Shown in pieces: positions 20,861 to 33,385 of a DNA stretch of 48,375 nt (positions within the stretch are counted from its first letter, which is position 1; each line of letters begins with the position of its first letter). The position numbers and the translations under genes are program-made. The notes under the pieces are model-generated. The model was not told the DNA's origin. It was given only the letters and a program-made list of their open reading frames with translations, and made no database searches. Where the stretch lies: contig OUQQ01000095.1 in NCBI GenBank assembly GCA_900404475.1, positions 1 through 48,375 of the forward strand, in the 5' to 3' direction. This DNA comes from Spongospora subterranea. Lineage: Eukaryota > Endomyxa > Phytomyxea > Plasmodiophorida > Plasmodiophoridae.

Positions 20861-23740
20861 ATGTACTCGATTCGTCTGAAGAATATCCCCCCGATCAATA
20901 TCACCGACCCGTTGAGAGCGTATATCAGCCAACATTTTGGCGAACCGGAATCAAATAATCTTGACCCGGCGCTTGGTATGGCACGTCAACACGTTGCTTT
21001 TTGTCACATTTTTCACTCTTCTCGATCAGCGGATATACAGCAATTCCGGGATCGCGTTCAAATAGCGAGCGAGAAATCTAATTTTGACATAAGTCGTGCA
21101 ATATGTTCCCATGAAGAGTATCTTCAAGCTTTAATTGGGCTTCAATCACGGTTCCCGTTTGGTGCTCACGAGCATGGATCAATCTTCAGAAGTAGACCCG
21201 TTAGCACGGTTATGGTGTGTGGAAATGGGTTCGGTTTCCGATGCAAATCACTCTGATGAACGTTTTACTGTAGGTTCAATGGCGATCTAGCGACTCTTTT
21301 CGTCCACAAAAATTCACAATGGATTATAATGTAAAACTAGAAGAGTCCACAGTTGTTTTCAATCTTGCGGCAATCCACAGCCATCAAGCTAATCAAATCG
21401 AGCGCGATTCCGCCAATGGGTCGCAAAATGCCGCCAAAAGCTTCATGGCCGCCTCAGGAATTCTGCAGACAATGGCAACCTCAATGGCGGTACATGTTCC
21501 CGGTTATGAATGCGTTGACTTGTCGTCCAGCAGTCTTAATTACCTATCGATATGCATGCTGGCCCAAGCGGCGGTGTGCACATATGAGAACGCCATTGCC
21601 AAAGCGATGTCACCAGCGGTCCTGGCCGTACTCGCCAGTGGCATTGCAGAGTTGTACCATCAAGCCAGCGTGATTCTCAACGCTGATCCTCAGCTCTTAC
21701 GATGGATTAGCAAATCGGATTTCGCTGGTAATATTTATTTAGGATATCAGATAGGGTATTTGGGGGACTTGCTTTCGAACTTTTAGTTGCTGATATTCGA
21801 ATGACAGGTGCTTTGAAAGTGCCGCCCAGTATTGGCAATCTGAAAAGGATCTAAGTGATTGTGCTTATGGTGTTGTCGTGGCACGTCTGCAATTGGCCAA
21901 GTCCATTTGCGATATGATTGCTCAATCTGAACCAAAGTTAGAGAACGTCGTCGCTACTCGAAAGGTGATTCTTAGTTAATATCGCAGTTTGTTCCTGGAC
22001 CCTCATAGCATTTTCAGAAATTACTCGAAGCCATTAATTTGAAACTCAAAGCGGCTGTTCATGATAATGACACAATTTACCATTATTCAGTCCCACAAAA
22101 GTTGGAGCTGGCCCCGATTACTCCAAAAATCATCGTTAAACCAACTCCATTCACACTCCCCGAGGGTAGATTATCTAAGGTGATTTGTTACTGATAAGTA
22201 GTTTTCCCTGCAATTTCAACCTAATTTTCAGGAGTTCAAAAGTCTTATTCCAGTGGATGTCCAGAACGCGGTTCAGAACTTCAAAGCTCAGATGTCAAAC
22301 GAGCTATCAGCGCTTTCGCAAATTTGCAGCGAGTCGTCAGATATTTGCAGATCAGCATTAGCCGAGATGAATTTACCTGCTGCCTTGGATGCACTGAACT
22401 CAGAAGCGGGATTGCCTGAAGAAACCGCCATCAGAATCGCAGCCGTGCAACAGAAAGTAAGAGTTACTGAGCTTTATCAAGTTGAAACGTTGAGTCCCCG
22501 GCAACTAGGGCGGATTATCTGCTATTCTTTCCTCGCAAGCGCGGATCCAAGAATTGGCTTCGTCATCATGGTCAAAAATAAACGAGTTAGAAAAACTTCT
22601 AAGAGAAGAACAGGTACATTCTTCGGCGTTCCACTCCTGTATTTAAAACGTTCTTTGTTGCTCAGGAAAACGAAGATAAATTTCGCAATCTGTACCGAGA
22701 TCGATGGGATAGAACTCCGTCAAATGACATTACCAAGACACATTATCGCGACATTGCGACTGCTAAAAAGTACCTTGAGCAAGCCAAATCATCAGATGAT
22801 AAAGTAGCTGTGCTTCTACGAGAATCGCGCGAAATAATTGCGGTCGTTTCTAAACCTATCGCCGAAATCGAGGCAATGCTTCCAAAGCTTGCTGTTGTAA
22901 GCGCTTGATGTCTCGTTGGCATTTCGAAGTTTTATTTACTGCAATATCGGTTTCTAGTCTGGTAAAAGCGACGACAGCGAGAAGGTCCGAGTCGTTCTAC
23001 GCGAATTATCAGCGCTTCTTCGAAATCGAGATAAACTTGTCGATAACTTCTTGACGTCTATCGCGGACCATGATCCATCTTCAGAAATTATGAAAAAACG
23101 AGTACGTTAGAGGGAATGTTGGCTCCAAGTACTGTCTTACTGCGAGATTTTACAGGCAAATGGTATCAGCTTTGAAGAGTGTTTTGTAGCCGAGAAAGCT
23201 AACTTTGATTCGCATCGAACTGAAATTGACCAAAACTTGGCAAGGCAGAGTGAACTATTTGACGCGATCGTCGACGCAAATCAAGAGTTCATCAGCAACC
23301 GCAAGCGATCAGGAGTACAGGATGAGAGGCAGCAATGGTTGCAGCGGATAAACGATGCAATTGCCGCCGCCGAAAAACTTCAGAAGAACCTGAACGAAGG
23401 GCTGGGTTTCTACACTAATTTGATGAAGGAGTATCTTTGCCCTTTGCACGACGTAAGTTAATCACCCGCTTCTGGAATCTGATTATCCATGCGTGAGCTT
23501 CAGACCGTATTGGGTTTCGTAACAGCGCGCGATCATGAAGCACGCCTCGTCCTTGAAGATATTTCTAGGAGTTACGGATCCACCCAATTCTCAAACCGCC
23601 CTCACCCTTCATATGGACAACAGTCTAATCCTTCTTCGCCCATGAATACAACCCATCAACCTCCACAAAATTCTCATCAAAACAACGGCTCGACACCGCG
23701 CTATGACCCACGTGATCCATCAGCGCCACCGTTATTTTAA
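20861..23740 (+). CDS. ALIX/PDCD6IP-type BRO1-domain ESCRT-associated protein
   Basis: ALIX-type proteins bind ESCRT-III and act in endosomal sorting, cytokinesis and membrane repair. Eleven exons join in frame to 779 residues: 20861-20975, 21030-21214, 21274-21755, 21808-21964, 22018-22179, 22232-22456, 22509-22613, 22666-22896, 22958-23101, 23156-23452 and 23504-23740. The BRO1 domain covers about residues 1-350 (DPLRAYISQHF, ALIGLQSRFPF, TVVFNLAAIHSHQA, CFESAAQYW). The V-domain coiled-coil arms cover about 360-710 (KEFKSLIPVDVQNAVQNF, GGLSAILSSQARIQEL). The Pro/Gln/Asn-rich tail ends in PSAPPLF, a P(S/T)AP TSG101-binding motif. Length and architecture match ALIX and BCK1/BRO1-like proteins. 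Yeast RIM20 or BRO1 are alternative orthology labels. Third-exon entry has alternative donors nearby; 21214 was chosen because it gives a 59-nt intron. Confidence 0.93.
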
Positions 23741-23960
23741 CCGTTCATCTCAATTAAAAAAAAAAGCATGCCAATTACGCTTATTCTCCAGATTTTCATA
23801 TTCTTCGACACTGGTTCATGTTTCATTGGTAGTCGGTTTCATGACATACACGTGGTGACAGTCACAGCGTTGCTGGGGTATCGAAACCCTTGATGGCGCT
23901 AAAGCAAATGCAGTAGTAGAAAGAGGATACTGGAGACGGGGGACAGGTCATCGGAACGAA
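23741..23960. other. Short intergenic spacer between ALIX and NPHP4
   Basis: An A-rich run directly follows the ALIX stop (aattaaaaaaaaaag). The rest shows nothing distinctive and should include the NPHP4 promoter. Confidence 0.4.
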
Positions 23961-26900
23961 ATGACTGTGTCGGATTGCGCCATCTCTGAGATCTCGCTTG
24001 AATCAGCGAAGCAGCTAAAACGATGGCTCGCTTATGTGCATGCACACGAATTACTGCCTACAACTGCCCTGACCTTTTCAAGCCCTGATACGCCCACAGC
24101 CCTTGTTTGTTTGCGAGTCGATCGCGTTGAAGGTGCTGTTTCACTACCTGATGCGTTATTCACCTGACGATTTACAGGAATTGTTGTCCCGAGGTTGATT
24201 CATGAACGCTTCGGATCGGCAGCTCGTTTACAGATTTGTTTGCGGCTGTCTTTTTTCCACGAACGGACATTGCAGGTTTTCGGGCGCACGATTCAAACTG
24301 CACCGATAGCCTATTCTGCGTCCGAACCCAATGTCGCATTCAACGCCCATTTCTACTTTCGAACGCGAATTTGCGATCCTACCGCTTTTGCAGTAGGAGA
24401 AGTCGTCATTCTGGTCCTAGATCCTGTGGATAATGTCTCTATCGAGACGATCGCCGTCGGCTGGTCCACAATGAGTGTATTCAATCGCGTTGGGACTGCA
24501 CTGCCGCCGCTGTCCTCAGCTCTATCTAAGGGTAAATCAACGTCCAGTTTCAACCGTCCGATTTTCCAAGGAACCGCCCGCGCCCTTTTTGCCATCGATC
24601 CTTGCTCCGACTGGAAAGCGAAAATGAAGCCAGCTGGAGCTGGAAAACTTTTTTATGACCTATTTGACGCCTCATCGCTCTCAGAAGCGACTTCGAACCT
24701 CATCCGGGAGAATGAAATGGTCACCGCCAAGTCAATAATTGCCGGTTTGCCGCAGCGAGGTATCGCCACCGTTCTAACCTCGCCGACTCGTGCCGTACTG
24801 GCGATTGGTGCTCCACGAGTATCGATACCCCATGGGCTGGAATATCGAGTCCTATCAACGCTTGACGAGCTGAAAGGAAAGCAGACCGGGTTCGGTGCGT
24901 CCGTTGTGCAGCGCCGCCTGATATTGGGTATTCATAACGGTCGCTGTTTTATTCATACACCAATCGGGCTGGAACTCCTATGCCAATCCGACAGATCTGA
25001 CGCGTTCAACTATATATTCGAGGGAGTCTCTACCATCAAGGTGAAATTTAGCTAGAATGCTTGCAAATTCCCTTTTTTCAATCAAAACTTTGCAGGCTGA
25101 TGCTAATCTGGACGATCCTTTACTAGTCCTGGTAATCGAGTTGCTATTGGATATAGAATGGCCATCCCCATCATTGTCTTCATCGGTCCCACCAGAACGG
25201 GCCGTAATATGTGCCGGATGGACGGCACGATCATTATATTCTCCAGAGCTGCCTTGCGATTCTGCTCGGGTCAATCTAACGCTGTTGTCGTGTGGGGGCC
25301 GCTCCATCTCCAACGCCATGACCGTTGATAGTGACGCGCCCATCTGTGTTGAAATCGGCGTATCTGATCCGGAATACGTCCAACAGAAGCTGCCGCCGTT
25401 AATGCTGATCGCAAATACGGCGCAGGCGGAGGAGAATACGGAAACGGATGAAGGGCGTGGAATGTCGCCACCGCGTCCCCGTTCCGTATCTCCTGTACGG
25501 GCATCCGTCAAGGACGTTGTCTCTCCTGAACCTATCCCGGATCTTTTCCAACGCCACGTTAATGCTTCCGCCAGCGTAGTAATAGATGGTAAGGGAAGCA
25601 TCTGGAAACAACCAAACAAATTGCGGTGCTTTTTGCAAATTGAGTTTCAAACGTTGAACGGCTTTACCGTTGAAAGACTTCAATCGTTTTCGTCGGCCTT
25701 GATTTCTGGAGTTCCTTTCGAGAGTTGTTGATTGGCTCAACCGGTTGTTTAGGTCCATTTCCTAAATATGACGTTAACCTATCTCTCGAAGAGAAGGATC
25801 CGTTAAGAAGCTCGCGATATCAGGTCGGTCTTCTATCATTGTCGATCCCGCCCATACTGACCCATAGCAAATAGGTTAAGATTGACTGGTTCGAATGCGC
25901 CCATCTTGTAGAGTATCGCTCCATAATCATCGCTCTACATATATTCGGGGAACGGGCCTTCAGGTCCAACCCTGTCCAACTTGATCACGGTCATGTTTCA
26001 ATATCTAGCAGATTTCCCTCAAATTTTTTGTCGTTTTTTCCACCAGTGCAATCGGGCATTTGTCATCTAAATCCCGTACACAGGTGACGATCTCGTGCTG
26101 AAACGGGTCCCAATTCGGTCACCGGTGTCAGTTACGTTCTCATTCTTGGTCGATGCGGTCGATCACGATGCGTTCGTCATGCACCTGTACGAGCGGACCG
26201 CCGTGATCGAGGTATGGGATGAGCTGTCCCATTTCCTGATCGGTGGTTCCAGATTGCAGCTACGCTGCACGCTAAGGCAGCGCCAGGTCAGAGCCACCAG
26301 AGTCCAGTCAACCGTTACCGTTTTCATCCATGATTTGTTACCTGTAAACCTCTACGTTCACGTTTCATAAGCCTTTGTCGTCAAAATAGCGTTTACAGTG
26401 GCACCGGTTTTTTTACGTCTGAGCTGCATCTACGTTTCGGCATTTGTTACGGTATTTGTGTGATGTTACACGAACGACAGATATTTCTCTGGAAGCAACT
26501 TTTGGAGGTGAAAACAGTCTTGTTTGCTGTCGATTGAAGCGGGTGTGTTGGATCATCATTAGGCGTCTGTCGAAGCACATGCCGCATTGCCTATCGAATG
26601 TGCAGAGGGGATTCGCGGCAGGATCGGCATCACCGTCCGACACTTTGGCGTTGCTGCCGACGACGACCCGACATCATCCGAAGCCCTGATTACGACACCG
26701 CACCCCTATGGTCTTCCAAAGCCAAAACATTGTTCAGGTGGCGCCTGTGCTTGATTTCATATACTTTATTGTGATTCAATAAGAGTGTTTATGATTTCAA
26801 AACATTTAAGTGCAATTTTTTTTCGCTCTGTACATCGAGGGACCCTTTGATACATTTTGAAGTGACTTCCGTTTCTATTGTCTATTATCGATGAGCTATA

Positions 26901-29900
26901 GGTCACTGATCTCATGAAAAAGGTCCAATCGCGCTCAGCTCTAAGTTGAACACATCCAGGTCTGTCCGTCCGATACGAATGATCGACAAACACGCCATAC
27001 TCGCCCAAAAACTGGTAGATTATGGGTTCCAACTCGATCCACCTCAAAAACACAATATGGTATTTGGCCGTCGCAACACAAGATAGCGTTTCACACTATT
27101 GATTTTGCGTCAAGCATCTTTGAAAGGATCTTGTTTGGGACACGCGGTTCCGATTCTGAATTATTAAACATAGGGCGATGACCGATCCGGTCATTTTTCT
27201 CGAGCCGATCAACGAGCAAAATTACGTCGTCTGGAGCCAATTGTATGCCATTAATTTGTTGCCAACAAGTTGTTTCCCTTCTTTAAAAAAACTGAAACTC
27301 ATTTTTATCTCTATTGGCATTCACCGTACACTTTCATTCTTCCATTTTTGACTCAGCTTCGTTTTTGTCTAAATGAAAAAATCATGGGATTTTATTCGAT
27401 GACAACATGTTTTGGTGATTCTTCGATAGGTTCGCCCAACGCCACTGGGCTCATCGCAACTGCATCTTCAGGCGCAAGGTATGACGGTTCTGGATGGATT
27501 CCGGAGCCAGATCAAGCTGGAGCAGGTCCGGCGCCTTCTTCATCAGCAGACGCGCTGTGTCCGTTCACGGCTAGGGCAAGCCGTTCTGTTCTGCACAACC
27601 TTCACCAATCCATATCCACACAATACCCTGTTCATATTGTCCATTGCCAATGTCGGTTGACCGACATTGCCAACATATACCGCCTGTGCTTTGCCCAGAT
27701 TTCTGCTCTTTATTTTATAAATCCAAATTCACCAGTTATGGTTTGGATTTCTGCTTTCTTGGGTTGATGGAGATAATCGCCATATACAATTTCTTTTGTT
27801 CGTCATTTTTTGAAGCCTAACAGTAGGGAATACCGATTTTTGCATTAAACAACAGCTAACTAATGGAAAACGGGTCGATTTTGGTTCCCTGAACGATTCG
27901 AAGTGAAAAACATGCGAACCAATTTAGTGGCTAACTTTGGAGTTTGTTGTGGTAAATACAGGACCCTAGTGAAGGTATCGATGGTGGATTGCGGTTAATC
28001 ATGAGCGGGTCTGAACGGCGACACTGCCAGCGCCTATTCCAGGGCGATCCCGGTTCCCATATCGAGTCGTCGATGGTCTCCATAACAGACTCCCAAAACA
28101 ATAAGTAATGTTGCTCAAATCAACATTATGTTTCGTTCATTGTTGCCGTTTTGTGTTTCCAGGGTGCAGTTTGAGTTGGGTGGAGGTGAAAAAATACAGC
28201 TTTGGTTCTGCTGGCAATCGTTCCATCCCGGTAATTCTCCCAGCGTATATACTGAGCTTGGCGATTTCGCGCCATCCTATCAGGATCAGGTCTTGTTTCC
28301 TGGTATTTATCGGGTTGTGCAATTGATTGACTTCTGGGCTAGAACGCACGGCCAATATTCGCATGTCGTGAGCGCCTGTTTAGCGACGTAAATATCGAGA
28401 GGGCGTCAAATCTGGCTCACATTTCCCTGTTAAAGATACAGGTTGATCCATTGCCATTTACAGTAAGGAATTCCTTAATCCTCAATATAAGCACAACGCT
28501 TGAGAATCAATCACTCAATCTGTTTTCAACGATCTGCTCTCTCAAGTCATTTTTTGTCCACTTCATTCACAGTTTTCATTGACGACTTACATCTGATTGG
28601 GAATACACAGGTCGATGAGACATTTTATTTTGATTACTTCAACAATGAGATATTGAAAGGGGTCTTGCCGATGAAGACGGCTTTGATCAGTCGCGATCCA
28701 GATTACACTGCCGACCGTTCCGATAAATTCTCCCAACGACCCGTTGCTAAGGTAAGGGCACCATATCTCAATTTTTTAAAAATAGAGTTGTCTATATGCA
28801 AACTGTTTTTGAGTCACATTTCGTTTTTTCAAGCAATTTTACCATTGGAAACGCATGTACAAATCCCCATCAAGTTCCGTTCTGGCGAAAACACTTCCAT
28901 TGAGCCTCAGGAATCCATAAAAAATGTTGATATGCAAGCGAAAAGCTAAGGGTCGTGTGTATGTGTGTGTGGTTCAGGTGAGGTGCACCAACGATCGTGT
29001 GGCATTCGAGTTCCACGATGACGATGAGGGGGGTGCCCGTAGGCTATCGTTCCGATACGCTTGCGGCGAATATCCAGATATTGCCCAGTTCTATTTGCTG
29101 CTGTTGGTCAACACACTTATTTGTTAAACACAACATTCGAAACCGGTTTGTTAGACCTAGACTTTTGTTGTTGTTTTTTTAGCTTGGTCCGACGATTGAC
29201 TCTGACAAATATTCTGTTCACAAAATGTGATTCTTTTCATCCATTGATAGCAGGTCAGATATGAATGTAATATTTTGGCCATCATTCCAAACGTCCTGCC
29301 TGAAAATCCGCAGGTTTTGAAGTGATTATTGTATTCGACAACGAGTCATACCGACTGGAAATTGATTCTAGTAATCGGTCCATCATGGTGTTTATTACGC
29401 TGCTATGATAATTGTGTCAGAACGTGTTGTCTAGTATTTATCTCAACCATTTTCAATCATGCATCTTCTCCACATCATTTCTGGACTGCACTGCAAATCA
29501 ACGTGTGTGTCCTGGTTTCAGATATGAAGACGAGCATTGTTTCCATCTTCATCGTGTTTGGCGCATCGTAATTACTGCCCGCCGTAATTTTCCCCTTATC
29601 AACGTTTTTATTACTCTAAAATATCATGTTTCTTTATCGTAGCCCGATTTGACGTTAACGCCACCGTTGGGGCTACACAAATTGCCTATCCCTGTCTGCC
29701 ACCTTCACAACTGACGTCAGTGCTGTTGAAATTCCCGTTCTTCGTTTTGTGAGGATCCGACTTGATCCGAACAAAATTTGCCTTCGCAACTTTGTCGCAT
29801 AGTATTTCTGATTCGACTACTGTGTGATCATCAGGGGGGGACCGCATGAGGTAGTCGGATATTCCTCTGATCCATCGTTCCTGTGTCTTGCCCAAGGCGA

Positions 29901-30625
29901 TAATCCTTTTCAGTTGGTAGCCAATGCCTTCAATCAGGTCAGAATACGGATATACTGATTGTTCTCGTTTCTCCCGGATTAGTATCTAATTTCCCTCGAG
30001 ATTCTTTCTTTGTTTCGCCCGGTTCTACACATCATTCATCTTAATCATGAAAGTGCATTTGAAGGTTGGATTGGTAATTCGCCCTGGCACAACCCATATC
30101 AACGGCCGTCATGTAATCGTCAATCTGGTCGACATTAATACAAAAGATCTGGTGTATACCTGGCTGGTGGATGTCAATATCGTTTTTCCAGAAATTTCTA
30201 CCGTATTCGACGTTCCATTGCCAATAGGTTGTATCTAGCAAAATTACGTGGTTTTGTTTGTGCTGACGTTAAGGTTTACCAGGAAAGTCGTTGAAGAAAA
30301 AAATCCGATACAGAAATGGATATAATGAGAGGAGGCATTTCAAGTTTGAGAGTAGCCATCAGGAATGTGTTAAAGTCTTGACAAATACTGTCAATATTGA
30401 AGCAAATGATGAGGTCAGTGATTTTCAGCAACCTTGAGGCGGGCTTTCAGGTGTCGACCGTAGGGGTTATTGGTGCTGTTGTTTCCGGCGCAAAGCAATC
30501 CGATTCCCAGAACGGTGTTTGTGTTCATCAATGATGCCAATGATCAGAATGAGGAATGCCTGTCCTTTAATCTGACATACACTGCAGGGCACATCGCCAA
30601 ATCAAACACAATCGCACCAATTTGA
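23961..30625 (+). CDS. NPHP4: Nephrocystin-4 (ciliary transition zone)
   Basis: NPHP4 is a structural component of the ciliary transition zone, acting with NPHP1 and RPGRIP1L-type proteins to gate the cilium. Well-defined exons are 23961-24132, 24178-25040 and 25096 to about 25718; the later chain is only partly resolved. Blocks run in NPHP4 order. These are LQVFGRTIQTAP and AHFYFRTRICDP, IAVGWSTMSVF, RRLILGIHNGRCF, and EVWDELSHFLIGGSRLQL (about 26205). They continue with RIGITVRHFG (26610), CTTFTNPYPHNTLFILSI (27590), VQFELGGGEKIQLWFCWQ (28164) and TQVDETFYFDYF (28605). The last are VRCTNDRVAFEFHDDDEGG (28978), VNLVDINTKDLVYTWLVDV (30119), KKIRYRNGYNERRHF (30290) and the terminal VFVFINDANDQNEECLSF. 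Three placed introns are 45-55 nt. Its presence argues for a cilium. The 6.7 kb span suggests 1,100-1,400 residues. Confidence 0.87.
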
Positions 30626-30964
30626 TGATAAACCCCTTACAATAGTCATCACAAGCAATCCAGAACTATTTATTTCACAGTTTGACAAACGTTATGCAGT
30701 TTCAGAAGACTAATTGAACAGCCATTCAGAGGTGATGAGCTGGATACTAAAATTTGATGGAGCAAATGCTTGTTCCAGCCAGTTTTTCAAGCATTGACAT
30801 GCATTGTATGACAAGCACTCACAAATCTAACAACGCAAACAAAAAGTGTCCCAGTTCACAATAAGGCTTTAGAGCTACTCGACAGAAACTATCACATCTC
30901 ATATAAATACAGACTATAAGATTCACTTTAATACAGTGAACTAAGTTCTGAAAGGTCGCACCGC
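30626..30964. other. Convergent intergenic spacer
   Basis: The stretch lies between the stops of NPHP4 and RPN7. No coding or structured element seen beyond AT-rich sequence. Confidence 0.4.
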
Positions 30965-32628
30965 TCAATACGACACAACCCGGGACAGCTTCTGGATGCG
31001 ATTTAACAGATGATCGCCAGTTTTAAGGATGGACTGGTACTGGGCGTTTTTGGAGTCTGGTTGACATGTTGTGATGATACCGCCGACCTGCAACATAATA
31101 AGACTTGAACCATCCAATCCTGTTTACACATCCCAACCTTATCAATCCTGCAGTTTAAACGGCTGGTGGCGATATAATCCGACAATGTTCGATCCAGCAA
31201 CGACTCGCTAATGGCAAAGGACTTTGCCATGGATTCAAGCTACGGATCGGTGAGGTCATAAGTTTATCTGATATTGGTGAACACTCTTACCGTAATAGAT
31301 CGATACGACTGAAGAAACTGCCTGTACGCGACAGCGCGAACTTCCCGAAGGATATAAGCCGCATGAAAATGCAGAAATGGATCAACATCAATCATGGACA
31401 AAACTGAAAGCAGCGATCGGAAAAAAACGGGATACTCACACTAATAAAAGTAAGTGCAGTTCTTTGTGTGCAGGCCAAAATGAACTTACTTTGAACAACG
31501 AGTTTAAAAACTGGTGAAGTGTTCCGATATCGCGAATTACAGCTAAGACGTCAGGGGCGTTGACCAATTGTTCTCGAATTACGTTGCGTGTCTGCAGCGA
31601 GTATGAACATTACTGCCGTCAAAATGAATCACACTAAATTTCACCTTAGCGACAGTCGTGCAAATAACGGTATATAGGACAAATCTCCTATAGGAGAACA
31701 GTTCATAACACGTGAACGTTGATATCGAATCCAGAAAAAGGGCAGCTGCTTCACTGAATTCCCTGCCGACCAGCAAAAATGTGGCATTGTAGACTTTGAG
31801 ACGATTTCGCCGCTCCCAATCACCCCCCTTCTCGACCATACTACAGTTTAAATGTAAATCTTGATGATAAGAAGCAAATTGATATGGTGTACGTCGTAGT
31901 TTGGTTGATTAGCCGTTTGACCGCGGAATAATCATTCCAAAAGAATGCGAGACGTATCTGATCGAACATGAGGTCGATTTTTTGGCCACTTCCAACCTGG
32001 AGATGGTTTAAACCTAACGCGATCAATCATGACTAATGCTGGACTAGACACCGTTTTCGCCATGGTTTCTATATAGGTTTTCTCGGCCTGGGTCTTGTCC
32101 CCAATTCGAGCAAAGAATTCGGCTTTACGCTAATCAAAACAATTGAGTTTTTGCGTCACAAGTCATCAAAATAGATTCTAACCTGCATGGCATCCCGCAC
32201 CTCGCTTTCGCCTAGGTTTTCCAGAGCATCAGCAAGTTTGGCTTCGATTTCAGCAAGTTCCTTGAATACGAGCATTAGTGATAATCAAGAGTGGAAAATA
32301 ATATGAGACTACAGCTTCATTAGCAGTGTCAAGCTCACGTTGAATCTTTACATCAACCTTAAAGTCCGGATCGTGTGACACCATAAACTTCAAAAATGCG
32401 CCCATTTCTAGATAAAAGACGATAATCAAAACAAAACCATCGTCGTCAAAACCACTTACTGTTTTCCGTAATTGCGTCCAGAAGCTGTGCTCTTAAAGCG
32501 GACTTCTGGTGAGGGTCGACAACATTGTCTTCAAGTGATAGCCGGGTCCGTATTTCATGTAGGCGCATCAAAAGAGCCTGCGATTCTCCCTCCTTGATCT
32601 GCGACCCGCTCAATTCCCATTCGAACAT
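30965..32628 (-). CDS. RPN7: 26S proteasome lid subunit RPN7 (PSMD6)
   Basis: RPN7 is a PCI-domain subunit of the 19S regulatory particle lid. Ten exons on the minus strand join to 398 residues: 32628-32460, 32407-32313, 32260-32183, 32129-32052, 31996-31893, 31840-31645, 31591-31490, 31440-31291, 31239-31138 and 31087-30965. The family length is about 390. Diagnostic stretches are [116 protein letters not shown] and [17 protein letters not shown] at the end. Nine introns of 49-55 nt are strikingly uniform. The frame extends upstream of the chosen Met without another ATG, so a short 5' exon is possible. The gene converges on NPHP4. Confidence 0.95.
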
Positions 32629-32727
32629 CGTTAGAGAAGACAAGATGATCAAGGGGCGATCCACAAACAGCGACAAAGATAATGAAGGATAAAACGATGG
32701 GACAGTGTTACCCCCTGTTACACACTC

Positions 32728-33385
32728 ATGTGTATATCCACTTCAGTGAACCAACTTATACTACGCACCCTATCGACGGTATGGCGCAACCGCTTCAGCG
32801 TTGTGTCGACCGTTGACACGAAGGAAAGAGCTGATGTTTTAATACAGAGGTTGTCTCCTGGTCACGACAATCCGTTCAAAAAAGTTGCTTCCGCTAGAGT
32901 TGTGGCGAGTCTGTCTCCTCGGAACTACAGTATCATGAATCTTTAAATTAAATCAACTGGGTTGCAGGATATTTTTAAAAAGGTTTCTCCTCTTAGTTGG
33001 TTCTTTGCCGTTGTTTGATGACGATCTTGCGTAAAACCTTTCGTATATTGTGGGCATGTGCTGATCGATTTCGTCGCGGCTATCCAGCTATCCAACTCTG
33101 TCGACGCGGTCGTGGCTGTCAGCGTGGTCGCCACTATACGATAGTTGTATTTTTGGCTGCGACAACACATGCGATCTAAACAGAATCTTCCTCATTCTGG
33201 GTGCTGCTATCGTATTCGTTTGCATTGTCATATATCTAGCATCATCGCACCATGTTCGGCCTGGGAAGTCGGCCTTCGATCGAAAAGCGATGCACCAGTT
33301 GGTTTTATATCGGTCATCCTTCATGAAATTTACTGGACTGGGTCGCCATGGGCTTGTCACGAGAGGATATGACATTTCTCCATGA
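32728..33385 (+). CDS. Hypothetical small single-pass membrane protein, partial model
   Basis: The last exon (about 33060-33385) reads in frame through CIFGCDNTCDLNRIF, a clear transmembrane helix (FLILGAAIVFVCIVIYLA) and a basic tail, KSAFDRKAMHQLVLYRS, before TGA. An acceptor at ggctatccag and a donor gtaaaacc near 33029 fit the local intron style. The 5' part is uncertain: an ATG frame at 32728-32946 (MCISTSVNQLILRTLSTVW) could be the first exon. No family recognised. A tail-anchored or type II protein is possible, with a Cys-rich segment before the membrane. Confidence 0.45.

Noticed and set aside
24195..25055. Independent 286-residue single-exon gene
   Set aside because: Motifs and a phase-matched 45-nt intron join it to the upstream exon at 23961 and to downstream NPHP4 exons.
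32629..32676. Extending RPN7 upstream to 32676
   Set aside because: The upstream codon is TTG, not ATG. The first ATG is at 32628, and eukaryotic initiation at TTG is not expected.
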